NCBI GenBank assembly: GCA_964545895.1
Contig: CAZJHS010000036.1
Location: 1 to 28,159 of the forward strand
Origin: UBA6183 sp964545895
Lineage (GTDB): Bacteria; Bacteroidota; Bacteroidia; UKL13-3
Direction: 5' to 3'
Length of the DNA stretch: 28,159 nucleotides
Position numbers and translations under genes: made by a program. Under the pieces are notes generated by a model. It was not told where the DNA came from. It saw only the letters and a program-made list of their open reading frames with translations, and did not search any database. Numbering within the stretch: position 1 is the stretch's first letter; each line of letters opens with the position of its first letter. Positions 17,400 to 24,985 of this stretch are shown one piece after another.

Positions 17400-18731
17400 C
17401 TATTTTTTATTGGTTTCAAGTATCCAATTTACAACTTCATCAGCCACATACTCGGGCACATGGTTGGGTAAGTTATATTCTGTTGGGGTTGATGCCCCCT
17501 CGCCTTCCACCATTAAATGATTTAGTTTATCAAACAGCACATATTTAATGCAGCATGCGCCATTCAATTTCGTTTTCCAACTTTCTAATTCTGTTGGTGG
17601 CACTTGGTAATCGCGTTTGCCTTGTATAAACAATACTGGTTTTTTCATCAAAACCTGAGCAATATTTGCAGGTTTGTTTATATCCATGTGCCTAGCAAAA
17701 TCAATTGTTATACCCGGAAATAACGAATCTTTTACCACTGTTTTATCATACAAATTAGCTTGCGTATAGTTTGCGCGGGCAACCAAGTTTTTAATGGCAA
17801 CTTGGCTAGCACTATCTTTTTGCAAAGCACCTAAATAATTTAACTGCGCAGGTATAATTTCTACTATGGTTTGATAGTTTGCAGCCAAACCAATAAATCC
17901 TTTTATGCCTTTACAAGTTTTGGCAAAGTAGGGTAACATATATCCACCTTGACTATGGCCCATTATATAAATTTGCTTTTTATTGATGCGTGCATCTTTA
18001 GCCAGCTTATTAATAATATTTTGTAAGTCTAAAACATACTCTTGGTGCATAGTAAAATGCTTCGCTCCTTTAACATTGCCTGCATTTGCTGTACGTTTAT
18101 CAAACCTATATACAGCAATACCCTTAGCAGCTATTGCCCAAGCTAAATCTTTATATGGTTTATTGGGACCCATGCTTGCATCTTTATCTGTAGGGCCGCT
18201 TCCACCTAAAATAATTACCAGCGGAAAAGGACCCGCTCCTCTCGGTATACTTAACATGCCTTCGCTTACAATGCCTTTGGTAGGTACAGGTAGTTTTACT
18301 TCATAAAAATTTAAGGTATTGATGTAGGCAGGAGGCGCATAATTAACTTTAGTATTGGCAAAAAATATACCTGCTACTTGGTTACTTTTATTAATGGTTA
18401 ACTTAAACAAAAACGATTTTTTTACAAACGATATTTTAGTTTCGGTTAGCCAACTTGTATCGCCAATATTGGTAACTTTTGTTTCATCAATAGTTTGTAG
18501 CGTATCGTAGTTGTCAATAAAATTACTCCACATCACCTCGTAGTTATCGGCATCAAGCTGACGTTTCATTTCGGAATCATGTAAAGTACAAATGCTATCA
18601 AACTGTTGGGTTGATAAGTAGTGTAATACGCGCTGTGTTAATTCAATTGCTTTTGATTGTTGGCCATATGATGGCATTGCCCCAAGAAAGAAGCAAACCA
18701 ATAAACTCAACTTTAATTTCAAAAAATTCAT
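17400..18731 (-). CDS. Exported alpha/beta hydrolase with N-terminal DUF3887-like domain
   Basis: A 443-residue protein. A signal peptide (1-23, ending SYGQ) is followed by a SnoaL/DUF3887-like domain (about 27-125: AIELTQRVLHYLSTQQFDSICTL..). An alpha/beta-hydrolase fold occupies about 140-443. The oxyanion-hole strand is PLVIILGGSGPTDKD (170-184). The nucleophile is Ser260 in GHSQGG, the acid most likely Asp374 in GKRDYQVP, and the catalytic His405 in LNHLMVEG. By family knowledge such proteins are esterases or peptidases of the dienelactone-hydrolase/acyl-peptidase kind; the natural substrate is unknown. It acts in the periplasm or outside. Convergent with the methyltransferase, so 3' ends nearly touch. 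The two-domain order is a common Bacteroidota/Firmicutes arrangement. Confidence 0.9.
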   Translation of the reverse strand: MNFLKLKLSLLVCFFLGAMPSYGQQSKAIELTQRVLHYLSTQQFDSICTLHDSEMKRQLDADNYEVMWSNFIDNYDTLQTIDETKVTNIGDTSWLTETKISFVKKSFLFKLTINKSNQVAGIFFANTKVNYAPPAYINTLNFYEVKLPVPTKGIVSEGMLSIPRGAGPFPLVIILGGSGPTDKDASMGPNKPYKDLAWAIAAKGIAVYRFDKRTANAGNVKGAKHFTMHQEYVLDLQNIINKLAKDARINKKQIYIMGHSQGGYMLPYFAKTCKGIKGFIGLAANYQTIVEIIPAQLNYLGALQKDSASQVAIKNLVARANYTQANLYDKTVVKDSLFPGITIDFARHMDINKPANIAQVLMKKPVLFIQGKRDYQVPPTELESWKTKLNGACCIKYVLFDKLNHLMVEGEGASTPTEYNLPNHVPEYVADEVVNWILETNKK

Positions 18732-18888
18732 GCTGCAAGATGTGTAATAATTCTTAAAACTGAATAACTAATGCCACTCAATAATTTTTACATTTTTAAC
18801 CCTAAATATTAGCTTTAAGGTGCTTCGTTAACTTGTTTAAATCTTAAATAATTATCATACTTGCCATTGTATTTAAGTATAACCATAC

Positions 18889-19326
18889 ATGAAAAAATTA
18901 AGCCTATTTTTATTACTAATTACCTGGTTGTGTATGCCTAATGTAAAGGCCAATACATGCGCAGATACATTATATCTGGTTGGCAAAAAATGCTACATCA
19001 ACAACAAAAAAGTTACCCAAGCCGAACTAAGTGTTTTGTTTAAATCCTTCCCCGAAACAAAAGCTGCGTATGATTCGTACATGAATAAGGTTGGTCGTAG
19101 CATCATGCTATCATCTGCCACAGGATTTATTTTTGGATATGGAATTTCACCTTTCTTATTTCCTGTAACATCAAACTTTAATCAAACTGCACATTTAGTA
19201 ATGGTTGGTGCTGGATTGGGTGGCTTAGCTTGGAGCATTCACCTCGAAGAGAAAAATCAACAAGCGCTTAAAGCTGTTATTAGCAGCTACAATAAAGCAT
19301 TGTTGTTAAAGTGTGCTAAACAATAG
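18889..19326 (+). CDS. Hypothetical exported/membrane protein (145 aa)
   Basis: No family recognised. The protein has a typical signal peptide (MKKLSLFLLLITWLC.., cleaved near KAN, residue 22). A small segment with three cysteines or near-cysteines follows (Cys24, Cys35 in KKCYINNKK), then two hydrophobic stretches (about 70-92, SIMLSSATGFIFGYGISPFLF; about 101-118, HLVMVGAGLGGLAWSIHL) and a basic C-terminal helix ending LLLKCAKQ. The two glycine-rich segments could be a membrane hairpin. It stands alone on the plus strand between a divergent hydrolase gene and the minus-strand hicBA group. No function is proposed. Confidence 0.7.
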   Translation: MKKLSLFLLLITWLCMPNVKANTCADTLYLVGKKCYINNKKVTQAELSVLFKSFPETKAAYDSYMNKVGRSIMLSSATGFIFGYGISPFLFPVTSNFNQTAHLVMVGAGLGGLAWSIHLEEKNQQALKAVISSYNKALLLKCAKQ

Positions 19327-19373
19327 TTTATCTTACAGCACAACTGATAAAAAAATTAGGCAAAAACGCTACT

Positions 19374-19556
19374 TCATTTAAAATTGATAAAGAAGATAAA
19401 TGCAAGTAGCAGCATGATAATAGGCAATGAATTTAAGGACAAATCTTGTTTTAGATAATAACGATAAGAGTGTTTCCTGAAAATAACCCAACGTATAAAA
19501 GCGCCTGGATACTGAATTATTAATAACAATATAAATTCTATTACGATTTCAAGCAT
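19374..19556 (-). CDS. Small two-helix membrane protein downstream of hicA (60 aa)
   Basis: A 60-residue product with an ATG start. One hydrophobic helix is at residues 2-20 and another at about 44-59, separated by a basic loop containing PGAFIRWVIFRKHSYRYYLKQ. The start lies 16 bp after the hicA stop on the same strand, so it could be the third gene of that transcript. I recall short Bacteroidota membrane proteins with a similar PGAFIRW motif, which supports a real gene, but this is memory and not a search. Alternatives are an unrelated small membrane protein or a chance frame; the composition and neat helix-loop-helix layout favour the former. Confidence 0.55.
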   Translation of the reverse strand: MLEIVIEFILLLIIQYPGAFIRWVIFRKHSYRYYLKQDLSLNSLPIIMLLLAFIFFINFK

Positions 19557-19572
19557 ACTAAGTTGAATATAG

Positions 19573-19815
19573 TTATGATAGCAACTGTGTTATTAATTCA
19601 TCTTTAGTTATTCCACGATGTTCGGCAATACTGCTAAGAATTGCAGAAAGTGTACCAACTTTTATCGGATTATGATTGGGAATAGTAATATGGTGTTGGC
19701 CAAATTCAATTGTGCTTAACCTGATGTGACTACCCGTTTGCCGCGTGGGTTCGTATCCAAACCTTTTTAAATATTTTATCAGGTCTGATGCTGAAATATC
19801 CCTTGGTAGTTTCAT
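19573..19815 (-). CDS. hicA: HicA-type toxin (mRNA interferase)
   Basis: An 80-residue protein with the HicA double-stranded-RNA-binding-like fold. It has the DLIKYLKRFGYEPTRQTGSH stretch with catalytic His30 in GSHIRL, then HHITIPNHNPIKVGTLSAIL (41-60), where the family's PxHxxxxxGTLxxIL pattern is clear. Length is typical. By family knowledge HicA cleaves mRNA and is held inactive by HicB. It starts inside the hicB stop (ATGA overlap at 19812-19815), so translation is coupled. Antitoxin comes first here, the reverse of the classical hicA-hicB order, as is usual for this subtype. It is followed after 16 bp by a small membrane protein gene. Confidence 0.93.
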   Translation of the reverse strand: MKLPRDISASDLIKYLKRFGYEPTRQTGSHIRLSTIEFGQHHITIPNHNPIKVGTLSAILSSIAEHRGITKDELITQLLS

Positions 19816-20015
19816 GCTGCAAAAACTTCATCCTTCACCCAATGAAGTCTTATTAGTCTTTTGTTATTATCTTCAAAATGGCAGCGTACTGCATCTTTCA
19901 CAGCTTCTTTAAGTTGCTCAATTGTATCTGCCTCCGTAAAGATAGACACACCCATACCTTTAGCTGTGTATCCACCCTCATCACTCTCTTCTACTAAAAA
20001 TATTACCTCTTCCAT
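19812..20015 (-). CDS. hicB: HicB-type antitoxin, short form
   Basis: A 67-residue protein with the partial RNase-H-like HicB fold: VIFLVEESDEGGYTAKGMGV (4-23), an EADTIEQLKEAVKDAV helix (28-43), and a C-terminal strand. It neutralises HicA by binding it. There is no room for the ribbon-helix-helix or HTH DNA-binding tail found in classical HicB, so autoregulation through its own DNA binding is doubtful. Proteins of exactly this sort are often mislabelled in databases as 2-oxoisovalerate dehydrogenase E1; the neighbouring toxin shows the true role. A -7 box TAAATTTG lies 16 bp upstream of the ATG. Confidence 0.9.
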   Translation of the reverse strand: MEEVIFLVEESDEGGYTAKGMGVSIFTEADTIEQLKEAVKDAVRCHFEDNNKRLIRLHWVKDEVFAA

Positions 20016-20031
20016 GTCTTTAGCGTTTTAA

Positions 20032-20060
20032 CAAATTTAATATTTTAATTGAAAAAGAAA
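20032..20060 (-). promoter_or_regulatory. Likely promoter of hicB-hicA
   Basis: On the minus strand the sequence TAAATTTG (plus 20032-20039) fits the Bacteroidota -7 consensus TAnnTTTG exactly. A TTTC lies 17 bases upstream (plus 20057-20060), one base off the -33 consensus TTTG. It lies between the alanine dehydrogenase terminator and the hicB start. Confidence 0.6.
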
Positions 20061-20082
20061 TCCTCCAAAAACATTCTAAAAC

Positions 20083-20117
20083 AAAAAGAGGCTGCCCTTA
20101 TGGAACAGCCTCTTTTT
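20083..20117 (-). terminator. Intrinsic terminator of alanine dehydrogenase
   Basis: A perfect 12-bp stem (AAAAAGAGGCTG at 20083-20094 with CAGCCTCTTTTT at 20106-20117) encloses an 11-base loop, 23 bp past the ald stop. Runs of A and T on the two sides would let it work in both directions. It separates ald from hicBA, both on the minus strand. Confidence 0.92.
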
Positions 20118-20139
20118 ATTTATACTATTAAACTAAAGT

Positions 20140-21255
20140 TTAGTTCAACACTTCTTTTACATCTACGTAAGGTAAATTAAAGGCATCAGCAACACCTTTG
20201 TAAACCACTTTACCATCAACTACGTTTAAGCCTAATTCTAACTCTTTGTTATCAGCACAAGCTTTTTTCCAGCCTTTGTTTGCTAATTGTAAAGCGTAAG
20301 GTAAGGTTGCGTTAGTTAATGCTAATGTTGATGTGTAAGGAACTGCACCTGGCATGTTTGCCACACAGTAGTGTATTACATTATCAACCACATAAATTGG
20401 GTCTTGGTGAGTAGTAGCTTTTGATGTTTCAAAGCAACCACCTTGATCAATAGCCACATCAACCATAACTGTACCTGGGCGCATAGTATTTAACATATCG
20501 CGGGTAATTAACGAAGGCGCTTTTGCACCTGGGATTAATACCGCACCAATAATTAAATCTGAAGTTTTAATTGCTTCGCGTACGTTGTACTCGTTTGAGT
20601 AAACTGTTTTTACGTTAGCAGGTAAAATATCATCTAATTGGCGTAAACGAGGTAATGAAATATCCATTAAGGTTACATCAGCACCTAAACCAGCAGCCAT
20701 TTTAGCCGCTTGGGTTCCTACAATACCACCACCTAAAACTAATACAGAAGCCGGACGAACACCTGGTACGCCACCTAACAAAATACCACGTCCACCCATT
20801 GGTTTCTCTAAGTATTTTGCACCTTCTTGTATACTCATACGACCAGCAACTTCGCTCATTGGTACCAATAAAGGTAAGCTGCGATCTGTTTTCTCAACTG
20901 TTTCGTATGCTAAACATACTGCTTTGCTATTAATCATAGCAGTAGTTAATGGCTCGTGCGAAGCAAAGTGGAAATAAGTAAACAACAATTGACCTTCTTT
21001 AATCAAAGGATATTCTTGCTCAATTGGTTCTTTTACTTTTATAATCATTTCGGCTTTAGCGTAAACCTCGCCAATAGTTGGCAAAATGGTAGCACCAGCT
21101 TTAACGTATTCATCATCTTGAATACCACTGCCGTTACCAGCTGTAGCCTGAACAAATAATTGGTGACCTGCTTTTACCAATGCCGAAACGCCTGCAGGTG
21201 TTAAACCTACGCGATTTTCGTTGTTCTTAATTTCTTTAGGAACTCCTATAATCAT
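20140..21255 (-). CDS. ald: Alanine dehydrogenase
   Basis: A 371-residue protein of the usual family length. It catalyses the NAD-dependent reversible deamination of L-alanine to pyruvate and ammonia in the cytoplasm. All the known key positions occur at the standard numbers: Arg15 and Lys75 (pyruvate binding), His96 (catalysis), Ser134, the Rossmann GGGIVGTQAA (175-184), Asp198 after the second strand for NAD ribose, Asp270 (catalysis), and Asn300. MIIGVPKEIK at the N-terminus is the family signature. The gene is a single transcription unit with a near-perfect promoter upstream (21282-21311) and a hairpin terminator downstream (20083-20117). It supports use of alanine as a carbon and nitrogen source. 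Confidence 0.97.
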   Translation of the reverse strand: MIIGVPKEIKNNENRVGLTPAGVSALVKAGHQLFVQATAGNGSGIQDDEYVKAGATILPTIGEVYAKAEMIIKVKEPIEQEYPLIKEGQLLFTYFHFASHEPLTTAMINSKAVCLAYETVEKTDRSLPLLVPMSEVAGRMSIQEGAKYLEKPMGGRGILLGGVPGVRPASVLVLGGGIVGTQAAKMAAGLGADVTLMDISLPRLRQLDDILPANVKTVYSNEYNVREAIKTSDLIIGAVLIPGAKAPSLITRDMLNTMRPGTVMVDVAIDQGGCFETSKATTHQDPIYVVDNVIHYCVANMPGAVPYTSTLALTNATLPYALQLANKGWKKACADNKELELGLNVVDGKVVYKGVADAFNLPYVDVKEVLN

Positions 21256-21281
21256 AATCTTATTGTTTTTTAAAAGGTGAG

Positions 21282-21311
21282 CAAAAGTAATACTCTATTA
21301 CATAAAACAAA
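21282..21311 (-). promoter_or_regulatory. Bacteroidota-type promoter of ald
   Basis: Minus strand: TTTG (plus 21308-21311), an 18-base spacer, then TACTTTTG (plus 21282-21289), an exact -33/-7 pair. The ATG is 26 bases further on. The -33 TTTG overlaps the T-rich tail of the upstream DUF1573 terminator. Confidence 0.85.
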
Positions 21312-21339
21312 ACGCCCCGCAAAAATGTGCGAGGCGTTT
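21310..21339 (-). terminator. Intrinsic terminator after the first DUF1573 gene
   Basis: The stem is AAACGCC (21310-21316) with GGCGTTT (21333-21339), extended inward by CGC/GCG after one mismatch, with an 8-base loop. On the minus strand it ends in GTTTTGTTTT. It lies 26 bp beyond the stop at 21366. Confidence 0.85.
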
Positions 21340-21365
21340 ATGATAAATCTCTTTTTTTTAGCCTG

Positions 21366-21794
21366 TTATTGTGGGTTTCTAACTGGCGAAACTGGCTCAG
21401 GTGTAGCAATAATTACATCACCTTTTATTGATAAAATAATATCGGCACCAGCGTTTGATTTTACACTGATGGTTTTTAAAAACTGTCCAGGTCGGCCGTA
21501 CGAGTTGTATGCAGCCTTAATAACCCCTTTTGCACCAGGCATAATAGGTTCTTTAGGCCACTCAGGTGTGGTACAACCACAACTAGCTTGCACATTGGTT
21601 AATATTAATGGCGTTTTACCTGTATTGGTAAACACAAAACCATAAGTAGCCAAAGTGCCTTCTTTTATTTTAGCAAAATCATGTTCTAGCTTTTCGAACT
21701 TAATTTTAGGCATGGTATCAACGCTGTTATTGGCTTGAGCAAATACAGCTACCGAGCTAAAAAGTACGAATAAAACAGCAAGTGTTTTTTTCAT
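21366..21794 (-). CDS. DUF1573 domain protein, copy 1 (exported)
   Basis: A 142-residue protein from the ATG at 21794; a GTG lies further upstream, but only the ATG gives a clean signal peptide (MKKTLAVLFVLFSSVAVFAQ). The mature part is one DUF1573 Ig-like domain: FEKLEHDFAKIKEGTLATY, FTNTGKTPLILTNVQ, then ASCGCTTPEWPKEPIMPGAKG, and an LSIKGDV ending strand. DUF1573 domains are ASPM-SPD-2-Hydin-like beta sandwiches of unknown function, very common in Bacteroidota and located in the periplasm or on the surface. It is a close paralog of the next gene upstream (21872-22303) and probably arose by tandem duplication. A long hairpin separates the two. Confidence 0.92.
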   Translation of the reverse strand: MKKTLAVLFVLFSSVAVFAQANNSVDTMPKIKFEKLEHDFAKIKEGTLATYGFVFTNTGKTPLILTNVQASCGCTTPEWPKEPIMPGAKGVIKAAYNSYGRPGQFLKTISVKSNAGADIILSIKGDVIIATPEPVSPVRNPQ

Positions 21795-21813
21795 ATTAAA
21801 TAGATTAAATGCA

Positions 21814-21855
21814 AAAAATAACCTGTGCTCCACAGTTGATGCACAGGTTATTTTT
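21814..21855 (-). terminator. Long hairpin terminator between the two DUF1573 genes
   Basis: A perfect 15-bp stem (AAAAATAACCTGTGC, 21814-21828, with its complement at 21841-21855) encloses a 12-base loop and is followed on the minus strand by a T run. It lies 16 bp after the stop of copy 2 and about 20 bp before the start of copy 1. No clear promoter for copy 1 was found, so partial read-through may feed copy 1. Confidence 0.9.
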
Positions 21856-21871
21856 ATGTTAATAATATCAA

Positions 21872-22303
21872 TTATTTACCTGGAGTTGGAGCAGCTTCTG
21901 GAGCTTTTACTTCACCTTTTAAAGTTAAAGTTACCATATCGCGGCTTGCGTTTGAAGTAACAGTAACGGTTTTCATAAATGCACCTGGCGAAGCAGCATT
22001 GTAAGTAGCTTTAATAAAACCTTTTTTACCTGGCATAATTGCTTCTTTAGTCCACTCTGGTGTAGTACAACCGCAGCTTGCAGCAGCATTAGTAATAATT
22101 AACGGACTTTTACCTGTGTTGGTTACCACAAAAGTGTAAGTAGCCGGAACGCTTTGAGGAATGATACCGAAATCGTGTGTTTCTTTTTCAAAAGTAATTT
22201 CAGCAACTTTTTTGTCTACTGGTTTTTGAGGAGTTACCGTTTGTGCGTTAGCAGCGAAAGTAGCACCAATGGCTACAAATGCAGTAATTATTAGTTTTTT
22301 CAT
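21872..22303 (-). CDS. DUF1573 domain protein, copy 2 (exported)
   Basis: A 143-residue protein from the ATG at 22303; a TTG-started extension adds a poor N-terminus and is rejected. The signal peptide is MKKLIITAFVAIGATFAANAQ. The single DUF1573 domain has ITFEKETHDFGIIPQSVPATY, VTNTGKSPLIITNAA, ASCGCTTPEWTKEAIMPGKKG, and LTLKGEV. The double-cysteine CGC motif is shared with copy 1 exactly, and most of the core aligns without gaps. The C-terminus is Pro/Ala-rich (KAPEAAPTPGK). It is likely periplasmic or surface-located with unknown function; the expression unit may be separate from copy 1 because of the hairpin between them. Divergent from the E1 fusion gene. Confidence 0.93.
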   Translation of the reverse strand: MKKLIITAFVAIGATFAANAQTVTPQKPVDKKVAEITFEKETHDFGIIPQSVPATYTFVVTNTGKSPLIITNAAASCGCTTPEWTKEAIMPGKKGFIKATYNAASPGAFMKTVTVTSNASRDMVTLTLKGEVKAPEAAPTPGK

Positions 22304-22457
22304 GTTTTGTAAATTTTTGTTTTTAGTTGGTTTCAAATATTGTTCCAAAAAAATTATTTCCGAAACGGGACCTCGAAATTACACAAGTGAATTGGAAAAT
22401 CAAACACTTAAATGGTTAAAATAAACTTAACACCAACAACTATCATTCAGTTAGTAT

Positions 22458-22488
22458 TTTGCAGGCTGCTTACTGCTTTATATATTTG
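22458..22488 (+). promoter_or_regulatory. Bacteroidota-type promoter of the E1 fusion gene
   Basis: TTTG (22458-22461), a 19-base spacer, then TATATTTG (22481-22488), an exact match to the -33/-7 consensus. The start codon at 22511 is 22 bases downstream. It lies in the 207-bp divergent gap with the DUF1573 copy 2 gene. Confidence 0.87.
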
Positions 22489-22510
22489 AAGCCTTAACAA
22501 GCGGAATAAC

Positions 22511-24916
22511 ATGGGAAAATCAAGCCAAGCTAAACTAAGTGCCGAGGATTTTAAAGCCTCTGTAATAACAGATTACGTAATTGCATACCGCAGCCGACAA
22601 GCAAGTTTGTTGGGTCGTAAGGAGGTTTTAACGGGCAAAGCCAAGTTCGGAATTTTTGGTGATGGAAAAGAATTGCCACAAATTGCCATGGCCAAAGCCT
22701 TTAAAGATGGCGATTTTAGAAGTGGTTATTACCGCGATCAAACATTTATGATGGCTATTGGCCAACATACTGTACAAGAATTTTTTGCGCAACTATACGC
22801 CCATACCGATGTAGAGGCCGAACCAGCAAGTGCTGGCCGTATGATGAATGGCCACTTTGGCACCCGTAGCTTAAATGATGACGGAACCTGGAAAGCCTTA
22901 AAAAATCAAAAAAACTCATCTAGCGATATTTCGCCAACAGCCGGACAAATGCTACGTTTGGTAGGTTTGGCGCATGCCAGCAAATACTACCGCCAAAATG
23001 CAACCATTATTGGCGAAAACCCTTTTAGCGAAAACGGAAACGAAGTTGCTTGGGGTACTATTGGTAATGCATCATCAAGCGAAGGCCACTTTTTTGAGGC
23101 CATAAACGCTGCAGGTGTTTTACAAATTCCTATGGTTATTTCGGTTTGGGATGATGGCTATGGTATTTCGGTTCCTGCAAAATATCAAACCACTAAAGAA
23201 AATATTTCGGAGATTTTAAAAGGTTTCCAACGCGATGAAAAAGGCAATGGTTTTGAAATTATAGTAGCCAAAGGTTGGAATTATGCCGAGCTTGTGGGTG
23301 CTTACGAAAAGGCCAGCAAAATTGCCCGCGAAGAGCACGTACCTGTATTGGTGCATGTTACCGAGTTAACTCAACCTCAAGGTCACTCTACCTCAGGCTC
23401 GCACGAGCGCTACAAAAGCAAAGAACGCTTGGAGTGGGAACAACAGTTTGATTGTGTAGAGAAATTCCGCGAGTTTATTTTAGACAACAGCATTGCTACT
23501 GCAGCCGAATTAGAAACGCTAGAAAATGATGCGAAAAAGTTTGTGAACGATGCCAAAAAAGCGGCTTGGGAAGCTTACTTATCGCCAATAAAAAATGAGG
23601 TAAAACAAGCGGTAGCCTTATTAGAGCAATTGGCCAACACATCGGGCAAAACCGAAATTACAGCCATTGCCAATGAGTTAATGAGCATTACCGAACCTAT
23701 TAGAAAAGATATTGGCGTAGCACTTAACAAAGCTTTACGCTTAACCTACGCTACCGATAGCAACGAGCGCAATGCCATTATTGAGTTTAAAGCCAACTTT
23801 AAAGAAATTAATGCTGATAGATACAACAGCTATTTATTTAGCGAGAGTGCCGAAGCTGCTTTAAAGGTAACTGAAGTTAAACCCGTGTTTAGCGATGATA
23901 GTAAAGTAGTAGATGGCCGCGAGGTTATGCAAGCCTTTTTTGATTTAGCTATTACCCGCGATCCACGTGTGTTTGCGTTTGGTGAAGACGTAGGAAAAAT
24001 TGGTGATGTAAACCAAGGCTTTGCGGGCTTGCAAGAAAAACATGGCGAAAGCCGCGTGTTTGATACGGGTATTCGTGAGTTAACCATTATTGGACAAGGT
24101 ATAGGCGCTGCTTTACGTGGCCTACGCCCTATTGCCGAAATTCAATATTTAGATTATTTATTATACGGTTTACAACCATTAAGCGATGATTTGGCTACCC
24201 TGCAATACCGCACCAAAGGCGGACAAAAAGCCCCGTTAATTGTGCGTACCCGCGGACACAGATTGGAAGGTATTTGGCACAGTGGTTCGCCCATTGGTAT
24301 GATATTAAACTCATTGCGAGGTATGCATGTATTGGTACCTCGTAACATGGTGCAGGCTGCTGGCTTTTACAATACCATGTTGCAAAGTGATGAACCTGCA
24401 TTAATTATTGAGTGCTTAAATGGCTACAGGTTAAAAGAGCGTTTGCCAGATAACCTTGGCGAATACACTACGCCACTTGGTGTGCCCGAAACTTTAATGG
24501 AAGGTAACGATGTAACTATTGTAAGTTACGGAAGTACCTTGCGCGTAATTGAAGAAGCTGCTAAACAATTGCAAGAGTTTGGCATTACTTGCGAGTTAAT
24601 TGATGTGCAAACTTTATTGCCTTTTGATATTAACCACAGCATTGTTGAATCGATTAAGAAAACCAATAAGGTAATTTTTATTGATGAGGATGTACCAGGT
24701 GGAGCAACTGCTTATATGATGCAACAAGTGTTGGAAGAACAAGAAGCTTACAAATATCTTGATGCAAAACCATTAACTATTGCAGCTAAAGCACACCGTC
24801 CTGCTTATGGCACCGATGGCGATTATTTTAGCAAGCCAAGTGCCGAAGATATTTTTGAAGCGGTAATGAATATGATGCATGAGTACAACCCAACTCAGTA
24901 TCCTAAATTTATGTAA
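22511..24916 (+). CDS. Fused 2-oxoacid dehydrogenase E1 (alpha + beta), atypical ThDP motif
   Basis: An 801-residue cytoplasmic protein. The E1-alpha part (about 20-430) has AGRMMNGHFGTRS (108-120), the ThDP/Mg region GNASSSEGHFFEAIN (185-199) with WDDGYGIS (213-220), and QPQGHSTSGSHERYKS (288-303). The E1-beta part follows: FGEDVG (490-495), RVFDTGIRELTIIGQGIG (515-532), RPIAEIQYLDYL (539-550), HSGSP (590-594), and a transketolase C-terminal domain (about 655-790; VTIVSYGSTL, IDEDVPGGATAYM). By family knowledge E1 decarboxylates pyruvate or branched-chain 2-oxoacids and passes the acyl group to an E2 lipoyl protein; no E2 or E3 is adjacent. The usual GDG..NNG metal motif is changed to GNA..DDG. 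Substrate is undecided. Strong promoter upstream and terminator downstream make it monocistronic. Confidence 0.92.
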   Translation: MGKSSQAKLSAEDFKASVITDYVIAYRSRQASLLGRKEVLTGKAKFGIFGDGKELPQIAMAKAFKDGDFRSGYYRDQTFMMAIGQHTVQEFFAQLYAHTDVEAEPASAGRMMNGHFGTRSLNDDGTWKALKNQKNSSSDISPTAGQMLRLVGLAHASKYYRQNATIIGENPFSENGNEVAWGTIGNASSSEGHFFEAINAAGVLQIPMVISVWDDGYGISVPAKYQTTKENISEILKGFQRDEKGNGFEIIVAKGWNYAELVGAYEKASKIAREEHVPVLVHVTELTQPQGHSTSGSHERYKSKERLEWEQQFDCVEKFREFILDNSIATAAELETLENDAKKFVNDAKKAAWEAYLSPIKNEVKQAVALLEQLANTSGKTEITAIANELMSITEPIRKDIGVALNKALRLTYATDSNERNAIIEFKANFKEINADRYNSYLFSESAEAALKVTEVKPVFSDDSKVVDGREVMQAFFDLAITRDPRVFAFGEDVGKIGDVNQGFAGLQEKHGESRVFDTGIRELTIIGQGIGAALRGLRPIAEIQYLDYLLYGLQPLSDDLATLQYRTKGGQKAPLIVRTRGHRLEGIWHSGSPIGMILNSLRGMHVLVPRNMVQAAGFYNTMLQSDEPALIIECLNGYRLKERLPDNLGEYTTPLGVPETLMEGNDVTIVSYGSTLRVIEEAAKQLQEFGITCELIDVQTLLPFDINHSIVESIKKTNKVIFIDEDVPGGATAYMMQQVLEEQEAYKYLDAKPLTIAAKAHRPAYGTDGDYFSKPSAEDIFEAVMNMMHEYNPTQYPKFM

Positions 24917-24936
24917 TTAATACTTTGTATTTTTAT

Positions 24937-24968
24937 AAAAGCCTTCTGTTAATAAGCAGAAGGCTTTT
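24937..24968 (+). terminator. Intrinsic terminator of the E1 fusion gene
   Basis: A perfect 12-bp stem (AAAAGCCTTCTG at 24937-24948 with CAGAAGGCTTTT at 24957-24968), an 8-base loop and a following T run, 20 bp after the stop. It ends 17 bp before the next start codon, so the downstream gene needs its own promoter or read-through. Confidence 0.92.
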
Positions 24969-24985
24969 TACTTTTACTACTACGC

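Noticed and set aside
19812..20015. Naming the 67-residue protein as a 2-oxoisovalerate dehydrogenase subunit
   Set aside because: It has no thiamine-binding motif and sits directly before hicA with an ATGA overlap; the HicB fold explains it. The true E1 enzyme is at 22511-24916.
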